Part shown: positions 6,492 through 13,125 of the stretch, one piece after another | Layout of the letters: each line of letters starts with the position of its first letter | How positions within the stretch are numbered: position 1 is the first letter of the stretch | NCBI GenBank assembly: GCA_000435615.1 | Contig: FR882012.1 | Location: 15,628-29,494 of the forward strand | Direction of reading: 5' to 3' | Origin: Firmicutes bacterium CAG:238 | GTDB taxonomy: Bacteria > Bacillota > Clostridia > Peptostreptococcales > Anaerovoracaceae | Length of the DNA stretch: 13,867 nucleotides | Notes under the pieces: model-generated | What the model was told of the DNA's origin: nothing | What the model saw: only the letters and a program-made list of their open reading frames with translations | Database searches by the model: none | Position numbers and translations under genes: made by a program

Positions 6492-7508
6492 ATGGCGATT
6501 AGAGTAGGTATTAACGGTTTTGGCAGAATTGGCAGGGTAGTAATCCGTGCCGCAATGGATATGCCGGAAATTGAAATCAGGGCAATCAACTTAAGAAATG
6601 CGGACCTTGAATACATGGTTTACATGCTTAAGTACGATACGATTTTCGGAAGATTTCCAAAGAGTCTTGACCATGACCAGTCCGGAATTTACATAGACGG
6701 AAAGCATGTTGATGTATATTCGTTCTCGGATGCATCCGAAATTCCGTGGAAGGAAGCAGGCGTTGATTATGTAATCGACTGTACCGGTGCATATGTAACA
6801 ACGGAAAAAGCGATGGATCACATTGAAGCAGGTGCAAAGCATGTTATCATTTCCGCACCGGCAAAGGATAAGGATACTCCGACATTTGTATACGGCGTAA
6901 ATCATAACGAATATAATTCGGATATGAAGGTTGTTTCCAATGCATCCTGTACTACAAACTGTCTCGCACCGCTCATGAAGGTTATCGAAGATAACTACGG
7001 AATCAAAGAAGGACTTATGTCCACGATTCATGCGGCTACCGCAAAACAAAAAGTTGTTGATGCGAAATCACTCAAGGACTGGAGAACAGGCCGCAGCGTA
7101 TTCGGCAACGTAATTCCGTCAACAACAGGTGCAGCAAAGGCAGTAGGTCTTGTAATTCCTTCTCTTAAAGGCAAAATGACAGGTATTTCATACAGAGTTC
7201 CGACAGCGGATGTTTCCGTTATCGATGTAAACGTTGTTCTCAACACACCGACAAGCGGACCGGAACTCAGACAGAGAATCAAAGAAGCTTCCGAAACCTA
7301 CCTCAAGGGTGTTTTGGAATATGTAGATGATGAAGTTGTTTCCGGCGATTTCGTTGGAGACCCTTGCACATCCATTTTCGACTCCAGACAGACAATCGAG
7401 CTGAATGACCATTTCTTCAAGCTCATCGCATACTATGACAATGAATTCGGATATTCCAGCAATCTGCTCAATATGCTGAAACATATGCACGAAGTAGACT
7501 GCAAATAA
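6492..7508 (+). CDS. gap: Glyceraldehyde-3-phosphate dehydrogenase, copy 1, probable NADP-type cofactor site
   Basis: This phosphorylating enzyme interconverts glyceraldehyde-3-phosphate and 1,3-bisphosphoglycerate. The 338 residues carry GINGFGRIGR (6-15), catalytic Cys153 in SNASCTTNC and His180 in STIHAAT. The sequence type (YMVYMLKYD, LKDWRTGR) resembles E. coli GapA and the eukaryotic enzymes more than gap2 does. The Asp that normally follows AIN and holds the NAD ribose is replaced by Leu34, followed by Arg35. In the S-loop the usual D-G/L-P becomes Asp190-Ala191-Lys192. In studied GAPDHs these positions control NAD versus NADP use, so I infer relaxed or NADP preference; this is untested. 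AGGAGG (6478-6483) supports the start. It lies 47 bases before pgk. Confidence 0.95.
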   Translation: MAIRVGINGFGRIGRVVIRAAMDMPEIEIRAINLRNADLEYMVYMLKYDTIFGRFPKSLDHDQSGIYIDGKHVDVYSFSDASEIPWKEAGVDYVIDCTGAYVTTEKAMDHIEAGAKHVIISAPAKDKDTPTFVYGVNHNEYNSDMKVVSNASCTTNCLAPLMKVIEDNYGIKEGLMSTIHAATAKQKVVDAKSLKDWRTGRSVFGNVIPSTTGAAKAVGLVIPSLKGKMTGISYRVPTADVSVIDVNVVLNTPTSGPELRQRIKEASETYLKGVLEYVDDEVVSGDFVGDPCTSIFDSRQTIELNDHFFKLIAYYDNEFGYSSNLLNMLKHMHEVDCK

Positions 7509-7555
7509 TCCTCGAGAATAGATACATAACGAAATTATTTAAGAGGAGATCAATT

Positions 7556-8740
7556 ATGAAAAAAACAATCAAAGATATTGAAGTAAACGGCAAGAGAGTG
7601 CTCGTAAGATGCGATTTCAATGTACCGCTTAAAGAAGGCAGAATCACAGACGACATCCGTATCGTTTCGGCACTCCCGACCATCAACTATTTAAGAGAGC
7701 ACGGAGCGAGGGTAATACTGATGTCCCACCTCGGAAGACCGGAAGGCGAGCCGAAGAAAGAATTTACGCTTGCACCGGTTGCGGAAAGACTGACCGAGCT
7801 TCTCGGCGAAAAAGTTATTTTCGCGGCATCTGACCTCGTGGTTGATGAAAAGGTGAAAGAGGCGGCAAACGCGCTCAAAGACGGCGAAGTTATGCTTCTT
7901 GAAAATGTCAGATTCCGTAAAGAAGAAACCAAGAACGGTGCGGATTTTGCGAAGGAACTGGCATCGCTCGGAGATATTTTTGTAAATGACGCTTTCGGAA
8001 CGGCTCACCGTGCACATGCGTCCACAGCGGGAATCGCGGATTATCTTCCGTGCGTTTCGGGCTTTCTGATTGAAAAAGAAGTAAAATTTCTCGGAGATGC
8101 GCTCGAAAACCCTGCTCGTCCGTTCGTGGCAATCATGGGCGGCGCAAAAGTCGGCGACAAGATTCCGGTTATCAAGAACCTGCTTAAGAAGGTAGACTCT
8201 CTGATTATCGGCGGAGGAATGGCTTACACCTTTTTCAAGGCGCAGGGATATGAAATCGGAACTTCGATTTTGGACGCGAATAATATTGAACTCGCGAAGG
8301 AACTTCTGGCAGAAGCAGAGAAAACCGGCGTAAAAATTCTTTTGCCGGTTGATGCGGTATGTGCGAAGGAATTTAAAAATGATACAGAATTTGCAGTATA
8401 TGCAAAAGAAAACATGCCGAAAGACAGGATGGGAATGGATATCGGACCTGAATCCGTGAAGCTGTTTACCGAAGCGGTGAAGAATGCAAAGACGGTTGTA
8501 TGGAACGGCCCGATGGGCGTATTCGAAATGCCGAACTTTGAGAACGGCACGAAGAAGGTTGCCGAGGCACTTGCTGAATCCGACGCGGTAACGATTATCG
8601 GCGGAGGCGATTCCGCGGCTGCATGCGAGCAGTTTGGCCTCAAAGACAAGATGACTCACATTTCCACAGGCGGCGGCGCGTCCCTGGAATTCTTGGAGGG
8701 CAAGGTGCTTCCGGGTGTAGCGGTGATAGAGGATAAATAA
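7556..8740 (+). CDS. pgk: Phosphoglycerate kinase
   Basis: The enzyme transfers the acyl phosphate of 1,3-bisphosphoglycerate to ADP, the first ATP-making step of lower glycolysis. The 394-residue length is standard. The N-terminal substrate domain shows VLVRCDFNVPL (15-25), the basic SHLGRP (57-62) and LLENVRFRKEE. The C-terminal nucleotide domain shows AIMGGAKVGDKIPVI, VWNGPMGVFE, GGGDSAAAC (349-357) and STGGGASLEFLEG (370-382). GAGGAG (7543-7548) precedes the ATG. It lies between two gap paralogues, so the product of either dehydrogenase feeds directly into it. The gaps to its neighbours (47 and 35 bases) show no terminator, which fits one operon. Confidence 0.98.
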   Translation: MKKTIKDIEVNGKRVLVRCDFNVPLKEGRITDDIRIVSALPTINYLREHGARVILMSHLGRPEGEPKKEFTLAPVAERLTELLGEKVIFAASDLVVDEKVKEAANALKDGEVMLLENVRFRKEETKNGADFAKELASLGDIFVNDAFGTAHRAHASTAGIADYLPCVSGFLIEKEVKFLGDALENPARPFVAIMGGAKVGDKIPVIKNLLKKVDSLIIGGGMAYTFFKAQGYEIGTSILDANNIELAKELLAEAEKTGVKILLPVDAVCAKEFKNDTEFAVYAKENMPKDRMGMDIGPESVKLFTEAVKNAKTVVWNGPMGVFEMPNFENGTKKVAEALAESDAVTIIGGGDSAAACEQFGLKDKMTHISTGGGASLEFLEGKVLPGVAVIEDK

Positions 8741-8775
8741 GAAGAACGATTTGCGATTTTAAGGAGGTATTTTCT

Positions 8776-9795
8776 ATGGTAAGAGTAGCGATTAACGGTT
8801 TCGGCAGAATCGGCAGACTTGCATTCAGACAGATTTTTGAAGATAAAGATATGGAAGTTGTTGCAATCAATGACCTGACAGAACCTAGGATGCTTGCACA
8901 TCTTCTCAAATACGACAGTTCGCAGGGTGCTTATCGCGGTCATGAAGTTGTCTGCGACGAAAACTCCATAAGCGTTGACGGGCATAAGATTCCGGTATAT
9001 AAGGAAGCCGATGCGAAGAATCTGCCATGGAAAGACCTCGACATCGATGTCGTTTTGGAATGCACGGGATTTTATACTTCAAAAGCAAAATCCCAGGCGC
9101 ATATCGATGCCGGAGCAAAGAAGGTGCTGATTTCCGCTCCTGCGGGGAACGACCTTCCGACCATTGTTTACGGCGTTAACCATGAGACTTTGACGGCGGA
9201 GGATAACATTGTTTCCGGTGCGTCCTGCACGACAAACTGCCTTGCGCCGATGGCAAAGGCTCTGAACGACTACAGAGAGGTTCGCACGGGCTTTATGACT
9301 ACGATTCATGCTTATACAGGCGACCAGATGCTCCTTGATGGACCGCACAGAAAAGGCGACCTCAGAAGAGCAAGGGCAGGCGCAATCAATATCGTTCCGA
9401 ACTCGACAGGCGCAGCGAAAGCAATCGGACTTGTCATTCCGGAACTGGACGGAAAGCTCATCGGTTCGGCGCAGCGTGTTCCGGTACCGTCAGGCTCGAT
9501 TACAATTCTGGACGCAACTCTGAAGGATATGACGGACTCTGTATCGGTAGAAGGAATTAACGCGGCAATGAGAGCTGCGGCAAATGAATCTTTCGGTTAT
9601 ACGGAAGAAGAACTTGTAAGCTCCGATATTATCGGAATGAGTTACGGCTCACTGTTTGATGCAACGCAGACGCTTGCACAGCAGTGTGGCACGCACATTT
9701 ATGAGGTAAGGGTGGTTGCATGGTATGATAATGAGATGAGTTATACATGCCAATTGATTCGTACACTGAAGTATTTGAAAGAATTTGTGAAATAA
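8776..9795 (+). CDS. gap: Glyceraldehyde-3-phosphate dehydrogenase, copy 2, NAD-type
   Basis: This is a second phosphorylating dehydrogenase of 339 residues with AINGFGRIGR (5-14), catalytic Cys151 in SGASCTTNC and His178 in TTIHAYTGDQ. It keeps the NAD-binding Asp33 in AINDL. The S-loop reads LLDGPHRKGDLRRARAGA (186-203), the form found in many Clostridia and lactobacilli, with Gly189-Pro190. It is therefore probably the ordinary NAD-dependent glycolytic enzyme. It differs throughout from gap1, so the pair is not a recent tandem duplication. AAGGAGG (8761-8767) gives a clear start. It is 35 bases after pgk and 14 bases before tpiA. Confidence 0.96.
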   Translation: MVRVAINGFGRIGRLAFRQIFEDKDMEVVAINDLTEPRMLAHLLKYDSSQGAYRGHEVVCDENSISVDGHKIPVYKEADAKNLPWKDLDIDVVLECTGFYTSKAKSQAHIDAGAKKVLISAPAGNDLPTIVYGVNHETLTAEDNIVSGASCTTNCLAPMAKALNDYREVRTGFMTTIHAYTGDQMLLDGPHRKGDLRRARAGAINIVPNSTGAAKAIGLVIPELDGKLIGSAQRVPVPSGSITILDATLKDMTDSVSVEGINAAMRAAANESFGYTEEELVSSDIIGMSYGSLFDATQTLAQQCGTHIYEVRVVAWYDNEMSYTCQLIRTLKYLKEFVK

Positions 9796-9809
9796 GAGAG
9801 AGGTAAAAG

Positions 9810-10556
9810 ATGCGTTATCCTTTTATTGCGGGAAATTGGAAGATGTACAAAACCACTGCGGAGGCAAAGGCATTTGCAGAAGAATTTAAAAAGCTTTATC
9901 AGCCGAGCGATGTGAGGGTTGCGATTCTGGCACCGTTCACACAGCTTGCGATGCTGGCTGAAGAACTGAAAGGAACGGGAATTGGGCTCGGCGCACAAAA
10001 CGTTCACTACGAGCGAGAGGGTGCTTTTACAGGTGAAATATCCGTTCCGATGCTCCGGGAAATCGGCGTGGAATATTGTATTGTCGGGCATTCTGAAAGA
10101 CGCCAGTATTTCAATGAATCCGATGAAACGGTGAATCGCAAAGCAAAGGCACTGCTTGAGGCGGGAATCACACCGGTTATCTGTGTAGGGGAAAACCTTT
10201 ATCAGAGAGAACACAATTATCAGGACAAACTGGTTGCTGAGCAGGTCGCAAACGCAATGGAAGGAATCCCGGCAGAAGACGCGGCGAAAGTTGTTATTGC
10301 TTACGAGCCGATTTGGGCAATCGGAACGGGAAGAACAGCAACGCCGATTCAGGCAAACCATATGTGTAAAGTTATCCGGGATGAGCTTGAAGAAATCTAT
10401 GATGAAGAGACGGCTGACAAGGTCGTGATTCAATACGGCGGAAGCGTAAAGCCGGAGAATGCATCGGAAATTCTGAATATGGAAGAAATCGACGGTGCGC
10501 TTGTAGGCGGAGCAAGTCTTGAGCCGTTAAAATTTATTGAAATTGTAAACTTTTAA
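9810..10556 (+). CDS. tpiA: Triosephosphate isomerase
   Basis: The enzyme interconverts dihydroxyacetone phosphate and glyceraldehyde-3-phosphate. The 248-residue TIM barrel has the substrate-binding N-terminus IAGNWKMYKT (Asn9 and Lys11), catalytic His94 in YCIVGHSERR, catalytic Glu166 in AYEPIWAIGTG and the phosphate-binding IQYGGSVKPEN and GALVGGASL segments. It begins 14 bases after gap2, with a GAGAGG ribosome site in the gap, and is the last glycolytic gene of the cluster. The gpm and eno genes that often follow in Firmicutes are not here; secG comes next after 60 bases. Confidence 0.98.
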   Translation: MRYPFIAGNWKMYKTTAEAKAFAEEFKKLYQPSDVRVAILAPFTQLAMLAEELKGTGIGLGAQNVHYEREGAFTGEISVPMLREIGVEYCIVGHSERRQYFNESDETVNRKAKALLEAGITPVICVGENLYQREHNYQDKLVAEQVANAMEGIPAEDAAKVVIAYEPIWAIGTGRTATPIQANHMCKVIRDELEEIYDEETADKVVIQYGGSVKPENASEILNMEEIDGALVGGASLEPLKFIEIVNF

Positions 10557-10557
10557 C

Positions 10558-10587
10558 TTGATTTTAGCATAGATACTGTGGTACAAT
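10558..10587 (+). promoter_or_regulatory. Putative promoter for secG
   Basis: TTGATT (10558-10563), an 18-base spacer and TACAAT (10582-10587) preceded by TGG form a plausible extended -10 promoter just after the tpiA stop. A second -10-like TATAAT sits at 10596-10601 with a poor -35. No terminator separates tpiA and secG, so readthrough is also likely. Confidence 0.5.
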
Positions 10588-10616
10588 TAACAAGTTATAA
10601 TACGAGGAGGTAAAAG

Positions 10617-10850
10617 ATGAAGACTTTATTGATGGTTTTGCTGGCATTAGCAAGTATCGTTTTGATCGCCAGTGTACTGCTTCAATCCGGTAACAGTGCA
10701 GGATTATCCGGTTCCATCGCAGGCGGAGCGGAACAGTTATTCGGCAAGAAGAAGAGCAAAGGCTATGAAGCCATTTTAGAGAAAGTAACTACCGTAGGCG
10801 CTGTTCTTTTCGTAGTTCTTTCCCTTGTTATCGTTACTCTGTTTGGGTAA
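10617..10850 (+). CDS. secG: Preprotein translocase subunit SecG
   Basis: SecG is the small membrane subunit that assists SecYEG protein export. The 77-residue protein has two hydrophobic segments (about 3-22 and 57-76) joined by a conserved loop with LLQSGNSAGLSGSIAGGAEQ (21-40) and a basic LFGKKKSKGYE stretch, all typical of the family. GAGGAGG (10604-10610) lies 6 bases before the ATG. In many Firmicutes secG follows eno and precedes rnr and smpB. Here it keeps the link to glycolytic genes, but hppA follows it. Confidence 0.95.
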   Translation: MKTLLMVLLALASIVLIASVLLQSGNSAGLSGSIAGGAEQLFGKKKSKGYEAILEKVTTVGAVLFVVLSLVIVTLFG

Positions 10851-10857
10851 TTGATAC

Positions 10858-10877
10858 ACGAAATTAATTCGTTTTTA
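10858..10877 (+). terminator. Possible weak terminator after secG
   Basis: ACGAA (10858-10862) pairs with TTCGT (10868-10872) around a 5-base loop, followed by TTTTTAATTTTT. The stem is only 5 bp, so termination may be partial. Confidence 0.45.
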
Positions 10878-10906
10878 ATTTTTATTTATTATATTTCACT
10901 TACGGC

Positions 10907-10929
10907 AAGAGGTACATAATGTGCCTCTT
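10907..10929. repeat. 23-bp palindrome in the hppA leader
   Basis: AAGAGGTACAT (10907-10917) and ATGTGCCTCTT (10919-10929) are mirror arms around one central A (10918), with a single T:G wobble among eleven pairs. No T run follows, so it does not look like a terminator. It lies between AT-rich promoter-like sequence and the hppA ribosome site and could be a repressor operator or an RNA hairpin. GCCTC of the right arm could also pair with GAGGT of the ribosome site. Confidence 0.6.
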
Positions 10930-10961
10930 ATTCGGCGTTAGTGAGTAGGAGGTATTACGTT

Positions 10962-12974
10962 ATGACAAAGTATTTTGCTGTCATCGCAGCTGTCATTGGT
11001 CTTATCGTAGCATTCTGCTTAGCTGCATGGATCAAGAAAGCTGACGAAGGTACAGACAGGATGAAGGAAATCGCCGGCTACATCAGAGAAGGTGCTATGG
11101 CGTTCCTGAGAAGAGAATACAAGACAATGGCTATCGTTATTGTTGTGTTATTCTTATTAATCGGTATTTGCATTAACTGGATAACCGCTGTTCTTTATGT
11201 GTTCGGCGCACTCCTTTCCGTACTTGCAGGTTTCTTCGGCATGAAGGTTGCAACACTCGGAAACGTAAGAACTGCAAACGCAGCAAGAGAATCCGGAATG
11301 AACAAGGCTCTCAAGATTGCGTTCAGATCCGGTGCGGTTATGGGTCTTTGTGTATCCGGCCTCGGTCTTTTCGGACTCGGCGTGGTTGTATGTGTGCTTG
11401 ACCTTGCAACAGTTGTTGAATGCGTTACAGGCTTCGGTCTCGGGGCTTCTTCCATGGCATTATTCGGAAGAGTAGGCGGCGGTATCTACACGAAGGCAGC
11501 TGACGTTGGTGCTGACCTTGTAGGTAAGGTTGAAGCAGGAATCCCTGAAGACGACCCTCGTAACCCTGCAGTTATCGCAGATAACGTAGGCGACAATGTA
11601 GGTGACGTTGCAGGTATGGGTTCCGACTTATTCGAATCTTATGCAGGTTCCATCATTTCTGCTATCACTCTTGCAGCAGTTGCTGTTGCAAACGCAGATG
11701 AAACTGCTGTATTTTCAACAACTACGGCAGCTGTATTCCCGTTAATCATTTCCGCTATCGGTATTCTTGCTTCCGTAATCGGTATCATGATCGTCAGAGG
11801 AAAAGATGGTGGAAACCCTGCATCTGCTTTAAATATGGGAACATACGTAAGCGGAATTATCGTTATCATCGCTACCGTTATCCTTTCCAAGACAATGCTC
11901 GGCGACTACACATATGCAATTGCTATCATTGCCGGCCTTGTTGTAGGTATTGCAATCGGTAAGATTACAGAAGTTTATACTTCCGGTGACTATAAATCAG
12001 TTCAGAAAATTGCTGACCAGTCTCAGACAGGTGCTGCAACTACAATCATCAGTGGTCTCGGAGTTGGAATGATGTCCACATTATGGCCAATCCTCTTAAT
12101 CTGCGTTGGAGTATATGTTGCTTTCTCTGTTGCAGGTTTATACGGTATTGCACTTTCTGCAGTAGGTATGCTTTCCACTACAGGCATGACGGTTGCAGTT
12201 GACGCTTACGGTCCTGTTTCCGACAATGCCGGCGGTATCGCAGAAATGTCAGAGCTTCCTCACGAAGTAAGAGATATCACAGACAAGCTTGACTCCGTAG
12301 GTAACACAACCGCTGCGATCGGTAAAGGTTTTGCAATCGGTTCTGCTGCTCTTACAGCACTGGCTCTGTTTGCTTCCTATGCTGAAGTTACGAGTCTTAC
12401 AACAATCGATTTGCTCAGCCCTATCGTAATCATCGGATTATTCATCGGTGCTATGCTTCCGTTCTTGTTCTCCGCTATGACTATGAATTCTGTAGGAAAA
12501 GCTGCTAATCAGATGATTGAAGAAGTTAGAAGACAGTTCAGATCCGATGCAGGAATCATGGCAGGAACTTCGAAGCCGGACTATGCTAACTGCGTAGATA
12601 TTTCCACAAAGGCTGCTTTGAAAGAGATGGTTGTTCCAGGTATTATGGCTATCGTCTCTCCGCTTGCAGTTGGTCTCATCTTAGGACCTGCAGCACTCGG
12701 CGGAATGCTCGGCGGTGCACTCTCCTCAGGCGTGCTTCTTGCTATCATGATGGCAAACGCAGGTGGTGCTTGGGATAACGCTAAGAAATACATCGAAGAA
12801 GGTCACTTCGGCGGCAAGGGTTCCGAACCTCACAAAGCTGCAGTTGTAGGCGACACGGTAGGCGATCCGTTCAAGGATACTTCCGGTCCGTCCATCAACA
12901 TCTTAATCAAGCTTATGACGATCGTTGCAGTTGTATTTGCACCGTTATTCGTATCCGTTGGCGGATTAATCTAA
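10962..12974 (+). CDS. hppA: K+-dependent membrane-bound ion-pumping pyrophosphatase
   Basis: The protein hydrolyses pyrophosphate and pumps H+ or Na+ across the membrane. Its 670 residues form about sixteen hydrophobic segments. The pyrophosphate site shows DVGADLVGKVEAG (181-193), DDPRNPAVIADNVGDNVGD (197-215) and, near the end, the KAAVVGDTVGDPFKDTSGPS segment. GNTTAAIGKG (447-456) has Ala451 and Gly454 where K+-independent enzymes have Lys and Thr, which marks the K+-dependent class. Glu225 in DLFESYAG occupies the position seen in Na+-pumping members, but this does not exclude H+ pumping. I chose ATG 10962 because AGGAGG (10947-10952) fits it; the in-frame GTG at 10941 lies before that ribosome site. 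The leader holds a 23-bp palindrome and the gene ends at a strong terminator, so it may be its own unit. Confidence 0.95.
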   Translation: MTKYFAVIAAVIGLIVAFCLAAWIKKADEGTDRMKEIAGYIREGAMAFLRREYKTMAIVIVVLFLLIGICINWITAVLYVFGALLSVLAGFFGMKVATLGNVRTANAARESGMNKALKIAFRSGAVMGLCVSGLGLFGLGVVVCVLDLATVVECVTGFGLGASSMALFGRVGGGIYTKAADVGADLVGKVEAGIPEDDPRNPAVIADNVGDNVGDVAGMGSDLFESYAGSIISAITLAAVAVANADETAVFSTTTAAVFPLIISAIGILASVIGIMIVRGKDGGNPASALNMGTYVSGIIVIIATVILSKTMLGDYTYAIAIIAGLVVGIAIGKITEVYTSGDYKSVQKIADQSQTGAATTIISGLGVGMMSTLWPILLICVGVYVAFSVAGLYGIALSAVGMLSTTGMTVAVDAYGPVSDNAGGIAEMSELPHEVRDITDKLDSVGNTTAAIGKGFAIGSAALTALALFASYAEVTSLTTIDLLSPIVIIGLFIGAMLPFLFSAMTMNSVGKAANQMIEEVRRQFRSDAGIMAGTSKPDYANCVDISTKAALKEMVVPGIMAIVSPLAVGLILGPAALGGMLGGALSSGVLLAIMMANAGGAWDNAKKYIEEGHFGGKGSEPHKAAVVGDTVGDPFKDTSGPSINILIKLMTIVAVVFAPLFVSVGGLI

Positions 12975-13005
12975 TTCGATTGTTTAATTAAAACATGGAT
13001 TCATT

Positions 13006-13033
13006 CAGGCTCCCGAAATCGGGAGCCTGTTTT
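13006..13033 (+). terminator. Strong rho-independent terminator after hppA
   Basis: CAGGCTCCCGA (13006-13016) pairs with TCGGGAGCCTG (13019-13029), giving a GC-rich stem of about ten pairs with a tiny loop, then TTTT (13030-13033). It separates hppA from the crotonase gene. Confidence 0.92.
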
Positions 13034-13055
13034 GGAATAAAAACATAGCACACTC

Positions 13056-13084
13056 TTGATTATATCTGCCAAAGGTGTTAAACT
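13056..13084 (+). promoter_or_regulatory. Putative promoter for the crotonase gene
   Basis: TTGATT (13056-13061), a 17-base spacer and TAAACT (13079-13084) preceded by TGT fit an extended -10 sigma-A promoter. It lies just after the hppA terminator and 41 bases before the start codon. Confidence 0.5.
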
Positions 13085-13125
13085 ATTAACAGAATATTTT
13101 CTGCAAAAAAGAAAGGAAAAAAGAG

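Noticed and set aside
7691..8659. Long open frame (322 codons) on the minus strand opposite pgk
   Set aside because: It lies wholly antisense to an unambiguous pgk, has Cys/Phe/Arg-rich composition with no recognisable motif, and no good ribosome site. It is a by-product of pgk codon use. The same reasoning removes the antisense frames opposite tpiA, gap1, queA and trmL.
6492..9795. gap1 and gap2 as a recent tandem duplication
   Set aside because: The proteins differ throughout, including loop lengths near residue 35 and the S-loop motif, and have pgk between them. They are distinct lineages.
10911..10925. GG-N10-GC match in the hppA leader as a second sigma-54 promoter
   Set aside because: The GG and GC come from the palindrome arms, and the flanks (AGAGG and GTGCC) do not match the TTGG and TTGCA consensus. 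The spacing alone is expected by chance.
10941..10961. Seven-codon N-terminal extension of the pyrophosphatase from an in-frame GTG
   Set aside because: The GTG lies before AGGAGG (10947-10952), which would be inside the coding region, while ATG 10962 is at ideal spacing behind it and starts a normal hydrophobic first segment.
12998..13011. GG-N10-GC match near the hppA terminator as a sigma-54 promoter for the crotonase gene
   Set aside because: It has AGGC in place of TTGC, overlaps the terminator stem, and transcription from it would run straight into that hairpin. A better sigma-A-like promoter lies downstream.
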